DNA of 64,000 nt from Penium margaritaceum (Eukaryota > Streptophyta > Zygnematophyceae > Desmidiales > Peniaceae), in NCBI GenBank assembly GCA_023375785.1, contig SZWC01001510.1:62001-126000 (forward strand), in the 5' to 3' direction. Made by a program: the position numbers and the translations under genes. The notes below the pieces were generated by a model. The model was not told the DNA's origin. It worked only from the letters and a program-made list of their open reading frames with translations, and made no database searches. Below, one piece after another: positions 47,918 through 57,092 of this stretch (its first letter is position 1; each line of letters begins with the position of its first letter).

Positions 47918-48968
47918 TGTTGGATCTGGAGGAGAGAGGGAGCCTTGGAGCAACAAGCATGTGTGATTGGATGGGCATCACTTGTACTAAAGAATGGTTG
48001 TTCAATCACTCAAAATGATGGAGTACATATAGTGCTAGAGCTTGGGCAAGTCAGCCCTCTCACAAGCCACACCACTTAGCCATGGAGGCTAAGGCTCACA
48101 GAATAGAGTCCATAATCTCACACAAGGGGGGAAATCAGCCTAGCAATCAGGCTGACCACTCACACACGACCTAGAGAGCTAGAGAATGCTCTCATGGCAC
48201 ACTCCTAGTGGTCACATAACCCACAAACCCATGGAGAATTGCCATGTGTCCATGGCTAGCACACAAGGATCTCACCTCACCTAAAAAGTAAGGAGAGGTA
48301 CCTTTATCCTAGTCAGCACACTCTGACNAATGATGGAGTACATATAGAGCTAGAGCTTGGGCAAGTCAGCCCTCTCACAAGCCACACCACTTAGCCATGG
48401 AGGCTAAGGCTCACAGAATAGAGTCCATAATCTCACACAAGGGGGGAAATCAGCCTAGCAATCAGGCTGACCACTCACACACGACCTAGAGAGCTAGAGA
48501 ATGCTCTCATGGCACACTCCTAGTGGTCACATAACCCACAAACCCATGGAGAATTGCCATGTGTCCATGGCTAGCACACAAGGATCTCACCTCACCTAAA
48601 AAGTAAAGAGAGTTACCTTTATCCTAGTCAGCACACTCTGACAAGGCAATCCTAAAACCAAGGACCTTTTTGGATATTTCTCCCATCAGGTCTTGACCCT
48701 TAACATCTTGCCTTTTTCTTTTCTCAGGCTAAGGCATGGAGCCATCACCCATGGCCACCCAAACATCAACGGTCCATGACCCCCGAAAGTTCAAAAATTC
48801 ATATCTCCCAATCAGACCGTTGGATCGGCCTCAAACTTGGACCGTAGACATTTCGCCACCTGATCTTTCCGGTGCCGAAGTTGGATTGACGATCGAAGCA
48901 GGCATCTGGTACTTTCCCGGAACTTGCTCTTGTGGACCTGAAACTAAGTCGGATGGCTCCTTTCCCAA
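47918..48968 (-). repeat. Family 1 LTR (5' LTR of I), with assembly joint
   Basis: Antisense, TGTTGGATCTGGAGG to CTCCTTTCCCAA. The N at 48328 is flanked by a direct repeat of about 310 bp (48014-48327 and 48329-48641), which explains the excess length. The two copies differ at a few bases only. Confidence 0.85.
48328..48328. other. Assembly joint (single N)
   Basis: LTR sequence from AATGATGGAGTACATATAG onward is present on both sides of the N. Confidence 0.85.
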
Positions 48969-49200
48969 TGATTGCTAGGCTGATTTCCTCCCTTGTGTGA
49001 GATTATGGACTCTAGTGTGTGAGCCTTAGCCTCCATGGCTAAGTGGTGTTGCTTATGAGAGGGCTGACTTGCCCAAGCTCTAGCTCTGTATGTACTCCAT
49101 CATTTTGAGTGATTCAACAACCATTCTTAAGCGCAAGTGATGCCCTTCCATACCCACATGCTCACTGCTCCAAGGCTCCCTCTCTCCTCTATATCCAACA
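48969..49200 (+). repeat. Family 1 LTR fragment, sense, U5 end
   Basis: Sense LTR from TGATTGCTAGGCTG to the exact terminus TATATCCAACA at 49200. It is joined head to head with the antisense LTR of I and followed directly by RNase H coding sequence. This is the same pattern as the LTR piece ending at 9353. Confidence 0.85.
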
Positions 49201-49675
49201 AGGACCGCAAGTCCATCTCTAGACATGTGTTCCTCATGAATGGTGGGGCCATCAGCTGGTGCAGCAAGCGGCAGGTGGTCGTGGCTTCCTCAAGCACGGA
49301 AACTGAGTACGTCTCTCTTAGCTTTGGAGCCAAGGAAGCAGTTTGGCTTCAGCGTGTCATGGCACAGATGAGTGGGATTGCAGTAGTTCCTGTTCCTATG
49401 TGCGTCGACGACCTGAGCAAAATCGCTCTCACAAAGAATCCTCAGCACCATGCACGCACTAAGCACATTGACATCGCATATCACTTCATCAGGCACATGG
49501 TGCAGGAGGAGAGTATCAAGCTGGAGTCTTCTCCAACCAACAAGCAGGTTGCTCATTTCAGTACCAAGCCGGTGACCTGTGAGAAGCAGCAGTTTTGCAT
49601 GAAGGCATGTGGACTTAGCCCACTCCGACAGCGGCAAAGTAGGAGATTGTTGGAAAAGAAGCCATTCGGCTTAGA
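49201..49675 (+). pseudogene. Family 1 RNase H fragment J with polypurine tract and LTR start
   Basis: Plus-strand RNase H (KSISRHVFLMNGGAISWCS, FGAKEAVWLQRVMAQMSG, KHIDIAYHFIRHMVQE) ending CMKACGLSPL. It is followed by a polypurine tract (49634-49647) and the first about 28 bp of a sense LTR (TGTTGGAAAAGAAGCC), which then changes to an antisense LTR near 49673. It may be the 3' end of element F. Broken. Confidence 0.8.
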
Positions 49676-50388
49676 GCGAGCCTTGGAGAAGCGAGCATGT
49701 GTGATTGGAAGGGCATCTATTGTGCTAAAGAATGGTTGTTCAATCACTCAAAATGATGGAGTACATATAGAGCTAGAGCTTGGGGAAGTCAGCCCTCTCA
49801 CAAGCCACACCACTTAGCCATGGAGGCTAAGGCTCACACACTAGAGTCCATAATCTCACACAAGGGGGGAAATCAGCCTACCAATCAGGCTGACCACTCA
49901 CACACGACCTAGAGAGCTAGAGAATGCTCTCTTGGCACACTCCTAGTGGTCACATAACCCACAAATCCATGGAGAATCGCCATGTGTCTATGGCTAGCAC
50001 ACAAGGATCTTGCCTCACCTAAAAAGTATGGAGAGGTACCTTTATCCTAGTCACCACACTCTGACAAGGCAATCCTAAGACAAATGACCTTTTTGGATAT
50101 TTCTCCCATCAGGTCTTGACCCTGGACCTCTTGCCTTTTTCTTTTCTCAGGCTAACGCATGGAGCCATCACCCATGGCCACCGAGACATCGACGGTCCAT
50201 GACTCCAGAAACTTCAAAAATTCATATCTCCCAATCCGACTGTTGGATCGGCCTCAAACTTGGATCGTAGACACCACCTGATCTTTCAAATGGTGAAGTT
50301 GGATTGATGATCGGAGCAGGCATCTGGTACTTTCCAAGAACATGCTCCTGTGGACCTGAAACGTAGCCGGATGGCTCGTTTCCCAACA
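49673..50388 (-). repeat. Family 1 LTR K, antisense
   Basis: Nearly full LTR in antisense, from AGCCTTGGAGAAGCGAGC to GTTTCCCAACA, without attached internal sequence on the right. It may be a solo LTR or one end of a rearranged copy. Confidence 0.82.
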
Positions 50389-50821
50389 CCGAGACACGGG
50401 AGTCCTTTTAAGAAGGATTTCTATGCGCTATGACTGGTATGCTAATCAAACCTCGACTGGGAAGGAAGAAAGGATGACAGAAAGTCCACCTCGGGCTTTG
50501 TGCGCCTCTTGAACGGCTCTGTAGTCTCTCGGGCAAGCAGAAAGCAAGACAGTGTCTTTCTCTCTACCAGTGAGGCAGAGTACATCGCTGTATCACAAAC
50601 ATGTAAGGAGATACTATGGCTACGCAATTTGCTTGTGGAGATGAAAGTGCCACAAATGGAGGCAAGACAGGTCTGCATAGACAATAAGGATGCCATGAAA
50701 ATCACATAAGATGATGTCATCTCCCTACAGACCAAGTACATCGACATCAGATACCACTACTCACGCGACCTGGTTGGAAAGGAGATTGTGGACTTGGAAT
50801 ACGTGTAGACCAAGAAGATGC
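50389..50821 (+). pseudogene. Family 2-like copia RNase H fragment
   Basis: Plus-strand RNase H with the DDRKSTSGFVRLLNGSVVS block, STSEAEYIAVSQTCKEILW and KYIDIRYHYSRDLVG. It is closer to families 2 and 3 than to family 1. Its position right of the nest suggests it is the far side of fragment N (31095-32760). Broken. Confidence 0.72.
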
Positions 50822-51545
50822 CAAAAATGCAAGGCTCGCACTTTTTGTGCGCTATTGCATCTGATGCCGCGTCTGCAGTGTCAATGATGAGGCCGCGTAC
50901 CATGTCGCGCTTTGCCATCTCCTGAACCGTTGCGCGCCGCGAATACCCCAACCGTCGGTGTCAGAGCTCCAGATCAGCGCTTCCTCCCTTGGCCATGTTG
51001 ACGACGCGCTCCTGCAAATCCGCTGTATCGGATGCCGCAAGGACCACCTTGGTCTCCACGATGTAGAGACCGCCCTTGCGCTTCGCCTCCAGCACGACCT
51101 CGCCGTCGCCCTCGATGCACACCACTACGTCCTTCCTATGGAAGAGCACCTCATATCCCTTGTCAGTCAAGCGACTTACACTTAGGATTTCAGCCAGGCC
51201 GGGGACGTGCTACACATCACGGATTGTACATAGCTCCTTCTTACCGCCCACCACGACTTCCACCTCCACGTCGCCTTGGACGGCCGTCGGCTTGACTTTG
51301 TTGTTCACGACCACCATCGACTTGGAGGACTTCTCGTAGGTGACGAACTCCACCTTCTCGACTTGGATGTGCTCCTCGGCCCCGGAATCCAGGCACCACC
51401 TGTTGGCCTTCTTGAGGAAGTGATTCTTGTTGCCGTTAAGGAGCGACCGGCCCTTGTTGTTTTTGCCGCCGGTCTTTCCGCCACTTCCTCGGCTCCCGCT
51501 TCCGCCACCGCGCATTTTGGTGACAAGGGTCGATGATGAAGACAA
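50822..51545 (-). pseudogene. Protease and GAG-pre-integrase region of element Q
   Basis: The right part, read on the minus strand, has a glycine/serine-rich basic segment (GSRGSGGKTGGKNNKGR) where other copies have the knuckle. The protease motif WCLDSGAEEHI lies near 51365-51400, and the GAG-pre-integrase block (GYSRRATVQEMAKRDMVRGL) and KCEPCIFG lie at the left end. The D-S-G triad motif is intact here. Broken. Confidence 0.82.
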
Positions 51546-52240
51546 GAACTCCCAACAGCTCCGTCGCTATGCCTCGTTGCAGATGTACTCTCTGACCGCG
51601 CCATAGGTGAGCTTGTCCTCCGACCATCCTCCGAGGACAGTGATGAGTGGGCCTCAACTGTCAGGTAGGGCCAAGAGGAAGGCCATCGCCTGCAGCTGGG
51701 TGTCGATGTTCCACCCCTCATCATTGCATTGCGAGGCAATCGACTCAATCTGCTGCATGGCGGAGATGACATCATCTCCCTCCTTGATTCTCACCGTGAG
51801 GAGTCGCTTCATCGCGAAGAGTTTGTTTGCGAGTGACGTGGATTGGTGGATGGCACAGAGCTTTTTCCAAACTTCAGCTGCCAGCTTGTAGCCTTGGAAG
51901 TAGTCCCACTACGAATCTGCTGTCCCAAACAGCAGGAGCATGACCACCTCTGTATTCTTCTTTTCGAAGGCCTGTTTCTCTACGTCTGTAGTAGTCACCT
52001 TTGTGAGCACCTCCTTTCCCAACATGACATCCAGGAGCCCCTTCTACGAGAGGTGCAGCTTGAACTGCCACCTCCATAGCCCGAAGTCCAGGCTGTGTAC
52101 ATTCTTCTGAATGGGCTGCGTCTCCTTCTGCGCCATGTGCGCAGCTGCTTCTTCGACGAGTTCTCAGAACTTCACGGCGACGTCCAAGATGATGATCCCG
52201 TGCGTTACGGAAGACATGAATGTTAAAGGCATTCAGACCC
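51546..52240 (-). pseudogene. gag region of element Q
   Basis: UBN2-type copia gag inferred from blocks like HQSTSLANKLFAMKRLLT and QAMAFLLALP on the minus strand, which match gag of family 3 (YQSTSLANQLFILQRLIE). No zinc knuckle was recognised. Broken. Confidence 0.7.
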
Positions 52241-52255
52241 GTGGGTCCATAACCC
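52241..52255 (-). other. Primer-binding site of element Q (half-tRNA type)
   Basis: Sense GGGTTATGGACCCAC, two bases from the LTR terminus TGTCAC (antisense) at 52258. One mismatch from the complement of the initiator-Met tRNA anticodon arm. The whole string GTGACAAAGGGTTATGG is shared with element P, although the two families otherwise differ here. Confidence 0.8.
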
Positions 52256-52257
52256 TT

Positions 52258-52680
52258 TGTCACGATGGAATCCGCGTGATGCGGTCCCGACGTTTCTCTG
52301 ATTGTCTCTATTGGTTCACGTCTACTGTTTTGGGCGAACTTGAGACAAAGCGTGAGCTTTCTGGTCGCCTCACGCTATGTGAGCAGGAATTTAGAGACAA
52401 TCAGTTTGCGAAGGGAATACCGTCGTTTTGTGTTAGTTTTTTAAAATGGACATGATCACAATATGTATAGGGTTAGTCATGAGCTCTCCAATGCAACAAA
52501 CCGCGTGTAATTCGGCCAAGCATAGCCCAAGTTATGCCTGCCGAAGCGCAGGTCTCATCCACCACAGAAGCCTCACGCTGCCACTCACCGTGGCGCCTTC
52601 GTTCACGTGGAAAGCGTCTTTCCCAAGGCGCATATCCCATTGCACATGGTGTATGTGCATTTGTGACAACGACCAAGCGA
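52258..52680 (-). repeat. Family 4 LTR (5' LTR of Q), right border uncertain
   Basis: Antisense LTR starting TGTCACGATGGAATCC. It contains a strong hairpin (52298-52404). No second copy is present in the window, so the U3 border is a guess between about 52640 and 52700. The open frame starting at 52534 runs across the presumed border and is not supported as a gene. Confidence 0.5.
52298..52404. repeat. Nested inverted repeats in the family 4 LTR
   Basis: Outer arms CTGATTGTCTCTA (52298-52310) and TAGAGACAATCAG (52392-52404) are perfect 13-bp inverted repeats. Inside them AGCGTGAG (52349-52356) and CTCACGCT (52369-52376) form a perfect 8-bp stem with a 12-base loop. Near the U5 end this could fold in the RNA. 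It could also be a small inserted inverted-repeat element, but no target duplication is seen. Confidence 0.75.
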
Positions 52681-54017
52681 CCCGGGGCTCCAGATGACCT
52701 GGAAGAAGCAGAATGCAAGAGGAAGATGTTGCTGTGTGACGATGACGCTGCTTTCGGTTAAGATGGTGACTTAGACGAGTCCAACGAAGAACCTGTCAAC
52801 CTACCTAAGGTGACGGTCTAGAAAACGGGTTCCGACACAATGGTTGATGCCGATTGCTCTTGATATTGCAACCAAGAGATGATATCACCCTCAGAGCCAA
52901 GGTTCCACACTGAACAGTTCATAGGAATCACTTCCTTGCACTGTGTCCTTTGCACCTCGTCATTTCGCTCAAGGAGTAAACTCCTAGGGCTTAGACCAAC
53001 CAATGCTTCTTCAGTGTCTGCCTCTGGTGGATAACTCTGTGAGGAGTCTCAAAGGTAAGAACTATACTAAATGACAAGCAACTGACAGGTTCATATAGTC
53101 CTAGAGCCAGCCTCTAGCCTAGGCGCATAGTGGCTCCTTCGATGAGCTACTTTGGGGGCAATCTGGATTGCATCATCCCCCCTGCTTACATGGCGCTCCC
53201 AGTGACCGCCAAGTGGTGCCAACCACAAGAAAGGACCTTGGAATGTTCTAAGTTGTCAATAGAACCTTCATGTCCCCCTTTTGGTCACAAAGAAGATTAG
53301 TCACCGGGCTGGGATTTGACCTAGTGACCTCTCACTCCAGAGACTAACTGTAGAACGTCTTACCCACAAGGACTTGTCCTAGGTAGTGTTTGTTGGCTAT
53401 ACAATCCAGATTAGACGAAAGGTACTTGCTCCAAAGGAGCAGTGCATGCCTTGTCTATCTGGACCAGACTTAGGGGACTTATTCCAAGGGAGCAGTGCAT
53501 GCCTAGTCCGTCCTGTGCTTGTCCAAGTATTAGTCATGGACAAGGAGCATATCAGGTCAACAGACACCATGAGTGATATCGGATGGCTGCGCCTTGATGA
53601 CGAGCCACCTTCGCGTCAACCCAAGTCTCTCACAATCAGAACGAATGGTTCCCCAAACATCAATCTTCAGGTCTATGATTATTGGGAACCTGACTCTGAT
53701 CTTGTAGGAGGTCTGATGGAGGATGAGGAACCCCCACCACTCACGACCCCGTATATCCAACGATGGGAACACGTGCTCCATGAACGTCTGACAAAGGAGC
53801 AGAGGAAAGAATTCAAGAAGCTTCTCACTTACCAAGAAGAGGTGTGTGCAAGCAAATCAAATGAGATCAGAGCAATCGACACTATCCATGTCATAAATAC
53901 AGGTGACGCGCCTCCGCACAAAGAAAAAGCTCATCGCCTACTCGAAGACCAGAAAGACATCATCAATGAAAGCCTTCGTGAGCTCAAGGAACAGGGTGTC
54001 ATAGTCAAACTGGAAAG
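52681..54017 (+). mobile_element. Ty3/gypsy-like fragment R, interrupted by a family 2 solo LTR
   Basis: Plus-strand coding remnants at about 52681-52793 (acidic APDDLEEAECKRKMLL segment) and 53563-54017, with a solo LTR between. The right part has DTIHVINTGDAPPHKEKAHR and SLRELKEQGVIVKLE. These resemble the conserved lead-in to a Ty3/gypsy reverse transcriptase, where a HxIxTGDAPP motif precedes a ...L...GVI segment. RT core motifs are absent, cut by the family 3 LTR at 54018. Assignment of the left part is inference. Broken. Confidence 0.6.
52794..53562 (-). repeat. Family 2 solo LTR
   Basis: 769 bp, antisense, from TGTCAACCTACC to ATCAGGTCAACA, with both termini present and no internal region on either side. 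It matches 24012-24344 plus 30657-31094 in opposite orientation. The flanking 5-mers are gaacc and gacac, too different to call a target duplication. A B-box-like GGTCAAATCCC lies near 53311-53321. Confidence 0.82.
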
Positions 54018-54523
54018 TGTCACTCCACACTTGGCCACGGTCTAGAGTGAACGGCGCCGACAGGCAAACCGCCGACCGCCCTTGGTATTTAAACCAAGCT
54101 AGTAATCACCCACGGAGTGGTGTTTCCACACTAAAAGGTTCACTTAGCTTGTCCCAACCGTGGCCGTAGAGTGTTCCAAACTCTCACCCAACTGGTAATG
54201 CTACATACCGAAGTGTGCACTTGCCCTTGTTCTTTACCCTCTTTCTTAGTGGCCAACAACGGATTAGTTTTCTCCCAGGTCTCAAGAGTAAGAGATGATA
54301 TATAATCACATGCAAATGACAGGCCTTATATAGTCGCTGGTCAGTGCTCACAGTGGCTCCTTGGAGGGGCCTCCCCCCAAGGCCATCCTAGACAGTGTCA
54401 TCAGCTTTGATAACATGGTACCCTCTGTGACCCCCAAGTGGCGCTTGATCCACCTTGGACCTTAGAGGCTTCTAGGAAGCTTCCTTGGCCCTTTCTAGTC
54501 ACAAAGAAAACTTGGTCCGGGCG

Positions 54524-54577
54524 AGATTCGACCCCAGACCTCTCGCTTGTGAGACGGCGCCTTCATCCACTAGGCTA
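54524..54577 (-). promoter_or_regulatory. tRNA-like A-box/B-box module in the family 3 LTR of H
   Basis: In sense, TAGCCTAGTGGA (54566-54577) matches the A-box consensus TRGCNNAGYNGG at all but the last base. GGGTCGAATCT (54524-54534) matches the B box with two mismatches. It is the best A box among the copies. The same module recurs after the N at about 54787-54840. Confidence 0.62.
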
Positions 54578-54750
54578 TAGGAAGTTGTCCTAAGGAGCAT
54601 GCACCAGGTAGACTACCAAGAGTAGACCAAGGGGACTTACTCCACAAGGATGAGCAGTGCATGCCTTGTCTCTCTCAGCCTCTCTTGCATGTCGTTGGGG
54701 GACTTGCGCTACAAGCGCAGTGCATACCCAGTCTAAATATTCCGCTGATT

Positions 54751-54751
54751 N
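54751..54751. other. Assembly joint (single N)
   Basis: Direct repeat of about 262 bp on the two sides, essentially identical. Confidence 0.88.
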
Positions 54752-55041
54752 CCCTTTCTAGTCACAAAGAAAACTTGGTCCGGGCGAGATTCGACCCCAG
54801 ACCTCTCGCTTGTGAGACGGCGCCTTCATCCACTAGGCTATAGGAAGTTGTCCTAAGGAGCATGCACCAGGTAGACTACCAAGAGTAGACCAAGGGGACT
54901 TACTCCACAAGGATGAGCAGTGCATGCCTTGTCTCTCTCAGCCTCTCTTGCATGTCGTTGGGGGACTTGCGCTACAAGCGCAGTGCATACCCAGTCTAAA
55001 TATTCCGCTGATTGGACTAGGGGCATACAAAGAACATAACA

Positions 55042-55062
55042 TACTCTCCCTTGCACCTGCGT
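55042..55062 (-). other. Polypurine-rich end upstream of H's 3' LTR
   Basis: In sense, GCAGGTGCAAGGGAGAGTA directly precedes TGTTATG. The same block (GCAGGTGCAAGGCAGAGTT) precedes P's 3' LTR at 38205, which supports the LTR border. Confidence 0.75.
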
Positions 55063-55114
55063 CCATCTGCGGCTAGATTCCTACTACGGCCATGGACCTA
55101 GCGATGTCTGCCAC

Positions 55115-56500
55115 CTGTGAAGCAGGCGACTCGTTCAGTCCTTGTCTGCTGTACTCACCATCGCGATGCCCCATACCCGTGCCATGTGCGTGTCACTATC
55201 CAGTGGCTTCGTCAGGAAGTCTGCGAGCATCTGCTTAGTCGCAATATACTGCACATCCACCACTCCCTTGGCGATGAGGTTACGCGTGTACTGATAGCGG
55301 ATGTCGATATGCTTGGCCGCCTGGAGAGGGTGTCCTTGAATGCGATGTCCATCGCGCTCTTGTTGTCGAATTGGACGGCCATGGCCTCCTTCTGTGGTGG
55401 ATGCATCTCAGCGAGCAAGCTGCGTAGCCACTACGTCTCCTTGTACACCTCAGACAGCGCCACGTACTCAGCTTCTGCGGTTGAGATGGAGACACAGTCT
55501 TGCTTGCGGCTGGCCCACGACACAAAGCCGCCATTCACAAGGCACACAACGCCCAAGGTGGACTTCCTATCATCCACATTACCTCCAAAATTTGCGTCGG
55601 AGTAGCACTTGAGGCGCAGAGGGTCTGTTCCTTGAAGGCCACCGTACTGCAGCCCCATGTGCCGTGTCTTGTTGAGATAGCGTACAATGCGCTTCACGAC
55701 CTACCAGTGCAGAAGCCCAAGGTTGGCCACGAACCGACTGACTAACCCCACAGCAAAGGAGATATCCGGCCGCGTGCCAACCATGGTATACATCATGCTA
55801 CCCACCGCAGACTCGTACGGCACATCCTGCATTTCGCGGCGCTCAACTTCCGTGCTGGGGGAGTGGGCGGAGGTGAGATTGCACTTCGTGGGGAGAGGAG
55901 TGCTGAGGGGTTTGGCGTCTTCCATGCCATAGCGGCGAAGCACCTCTGAGATGTACTTTGTCTGCTTGAGCTCGATGGTGCCTGCAGCTCGGTTGCGATG
56001 TATGGCGATGCCCAAGTAGTACGCGAGCTCGCCCATGTCCTTTATCTGAAACCGCCCATGCAGCTTCTCCTTGAGGGGCTCGAGGGCCTTCATGGAGGTA
56101 GAGGCCAGAATCAGGTCATCCACGTACAGCGCTACCAACAACAACCACTGGTCATCCACACGCACATACACGCTAGGGTTGTTGTGGCAGTGCGAGAAGC
56201 CTAGGCCAGCCATGAAGCTTTCCATCTCCTTATACCAGATCCTTGGGGTCTGTTTCAGCCTGTAGAGCGCCTTGATGAGGCAACACACCTCCGCGGGTTT
56301 TGCCTTGACACCCTCAGGTACCTCCATTGGTATCTCCTTGTCAAGCTTCCTGTAGAAGAAGGCGGTCTTGACGTCCATCTGGTGGATTTCCATGTTGCGC
56401 GCCGCAGCCACAACCAGCAAGGTACGGATGGAGGGGAAAGACGCGACAAGAGAGTAGGTCTCGTCGTACTCAGACCTTGCTCTCTACGAGAACCCCTTCG
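55115..56500 (-). pseudogene. RT and RNase H region of element H
   Basis: RT (about 55700-56500) with the MDVKTAFFYRKLDKEI block and a YVDDL motif near 56113-56127, then RNase H (about 55180-55700) with CYSDANFGGNVDDRKSTLG and LRSLLAEMHPPQKEA. This is the fullest family 3 RT in the window. Broken. Confidence 0.86.
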
Positions 56501-57092
56501 CGACGATCCTTGCCTTGTACTTGTCGATGCTGTTGTCTTGCTTGCGTTTGATGCGTAAGACCCACTTCACACCCACCACGTGTGCGTTTGGTAGTCTGTC
56601 CACCAGCTCCCACGTTCCGTTCTCTTTGGTGGAGGCGAGCTCGCTCTCCATCGCCTCCTTCCACTTAGCAGCATCCGGCCAAAAGAGAGCCTCAGCAATG
56701 GTAGCCGTCTCTCCTTGCGCAAGGCACGACCAGCTCAGGCCAGTCCACTCGGCCTTCCCTCCGTCATACTGCTTCGTAGGCTTTGCTTGGCGCTCGCTGC
56801 ACTGTAGGGGCGCTAGTGCAGGCTGCTTGTGCTGCTGCTGCTGCTGTGCCTCCCCAGGAGAGGTTGCTGAAGGGAAGAGCCATTGGCCTCTGAGGAGGCC
56901 TCGGATGTTTCCGACGCAGTGTCGGATGTCAACTCCACTTCGGCTTGAGCGGACGCTCTCCCTGAATTGGAAGCCTTGCTGTCTACGGCCACTGGCGCCC
57001 CACGCCAGTTAGGTAGGGGTGTGTCACTCGCCTCCAGCAGCACGATCCACTCTCCCTGTTTTGGAGAGTTCTCTGGGTCCAACAGTTCTTCC
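56501..57092 (-). pseudogene. Integrase-RT linker region of element H
   Basis: Linker with serine/acidic stretches (TSDTASETSEASSEANGSS), a short CTG/CAG run near 56829-56845, and DPENSPKQGEWIVLLEA at its right end. It stops at the target duplication of element G. Broken. Confidence 0.8.
57088..57092. other. Target-site duplication of element G, left
   Basis: cttcc directly before the LTR of G. The same cttcc follows G at 63661-63665. Five bases is the usual length for Ty1/copia integration. Confidence 0.85.

Larger units (their letters stand above)
42590..48968 (-). mobile_element. Family 1 Ty1/copia element I
   Basis: Minus-strand element with a partial 3' LTR (42590-42847), polypurine tract, full-order pol, CAG linker, gag, leader, primer site and a 5' LTR (47918-48968). 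Two assembly joints lie within it (43248 and 48328). On the left it abuts plus-strand F, on the right a sense LTR piece. Broken, about eight breaks. Confidence 0.85.
50822..52680 (-). mobile_element. Family 4 Ty1/copia element Q, 5' portion
   Basis: Minus-strand copia copy unlike families 1-3. It has part of an LTR on the right (52258 to roughly 52680), a half-tRNA primer site, gag, protease and GAG-pre-integrase, and stops at 50822 against the RNase H piece. It has a separate protease sequence (WCLDSGAEEHI). The right LTR border is not certain. Broken, with several breaks. Confidence 0.72.
54018..55041 (-). repeat. Family 3 LTR (3' LTR of H), with assembly joint
   Basis: Antisense, TGTCACTCCACACTTGG to AGAACATAACA. 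The N at 54751 separates two near-identical stretches of about 262 bp (54489-54750 and 54752-55013), so the real length is likely about 760 bp. The tRNA-like module is present in both stretches. Confidence 0.87.

Noticed and set aside
52111-52455. Plus-strand open frame of 114 residues
   Set aside because: It crosses the family 4 LTR border, primer site and leader on the opposite strand and shows no recognisable domain.
53386-54045. A possible host gene of 219 codons
   Set aside because: The frame begins inside a solo LTR and ends inside a family 3 LTR. Only the middle is coding-like, and it resembles a gypsy pol lead-in.
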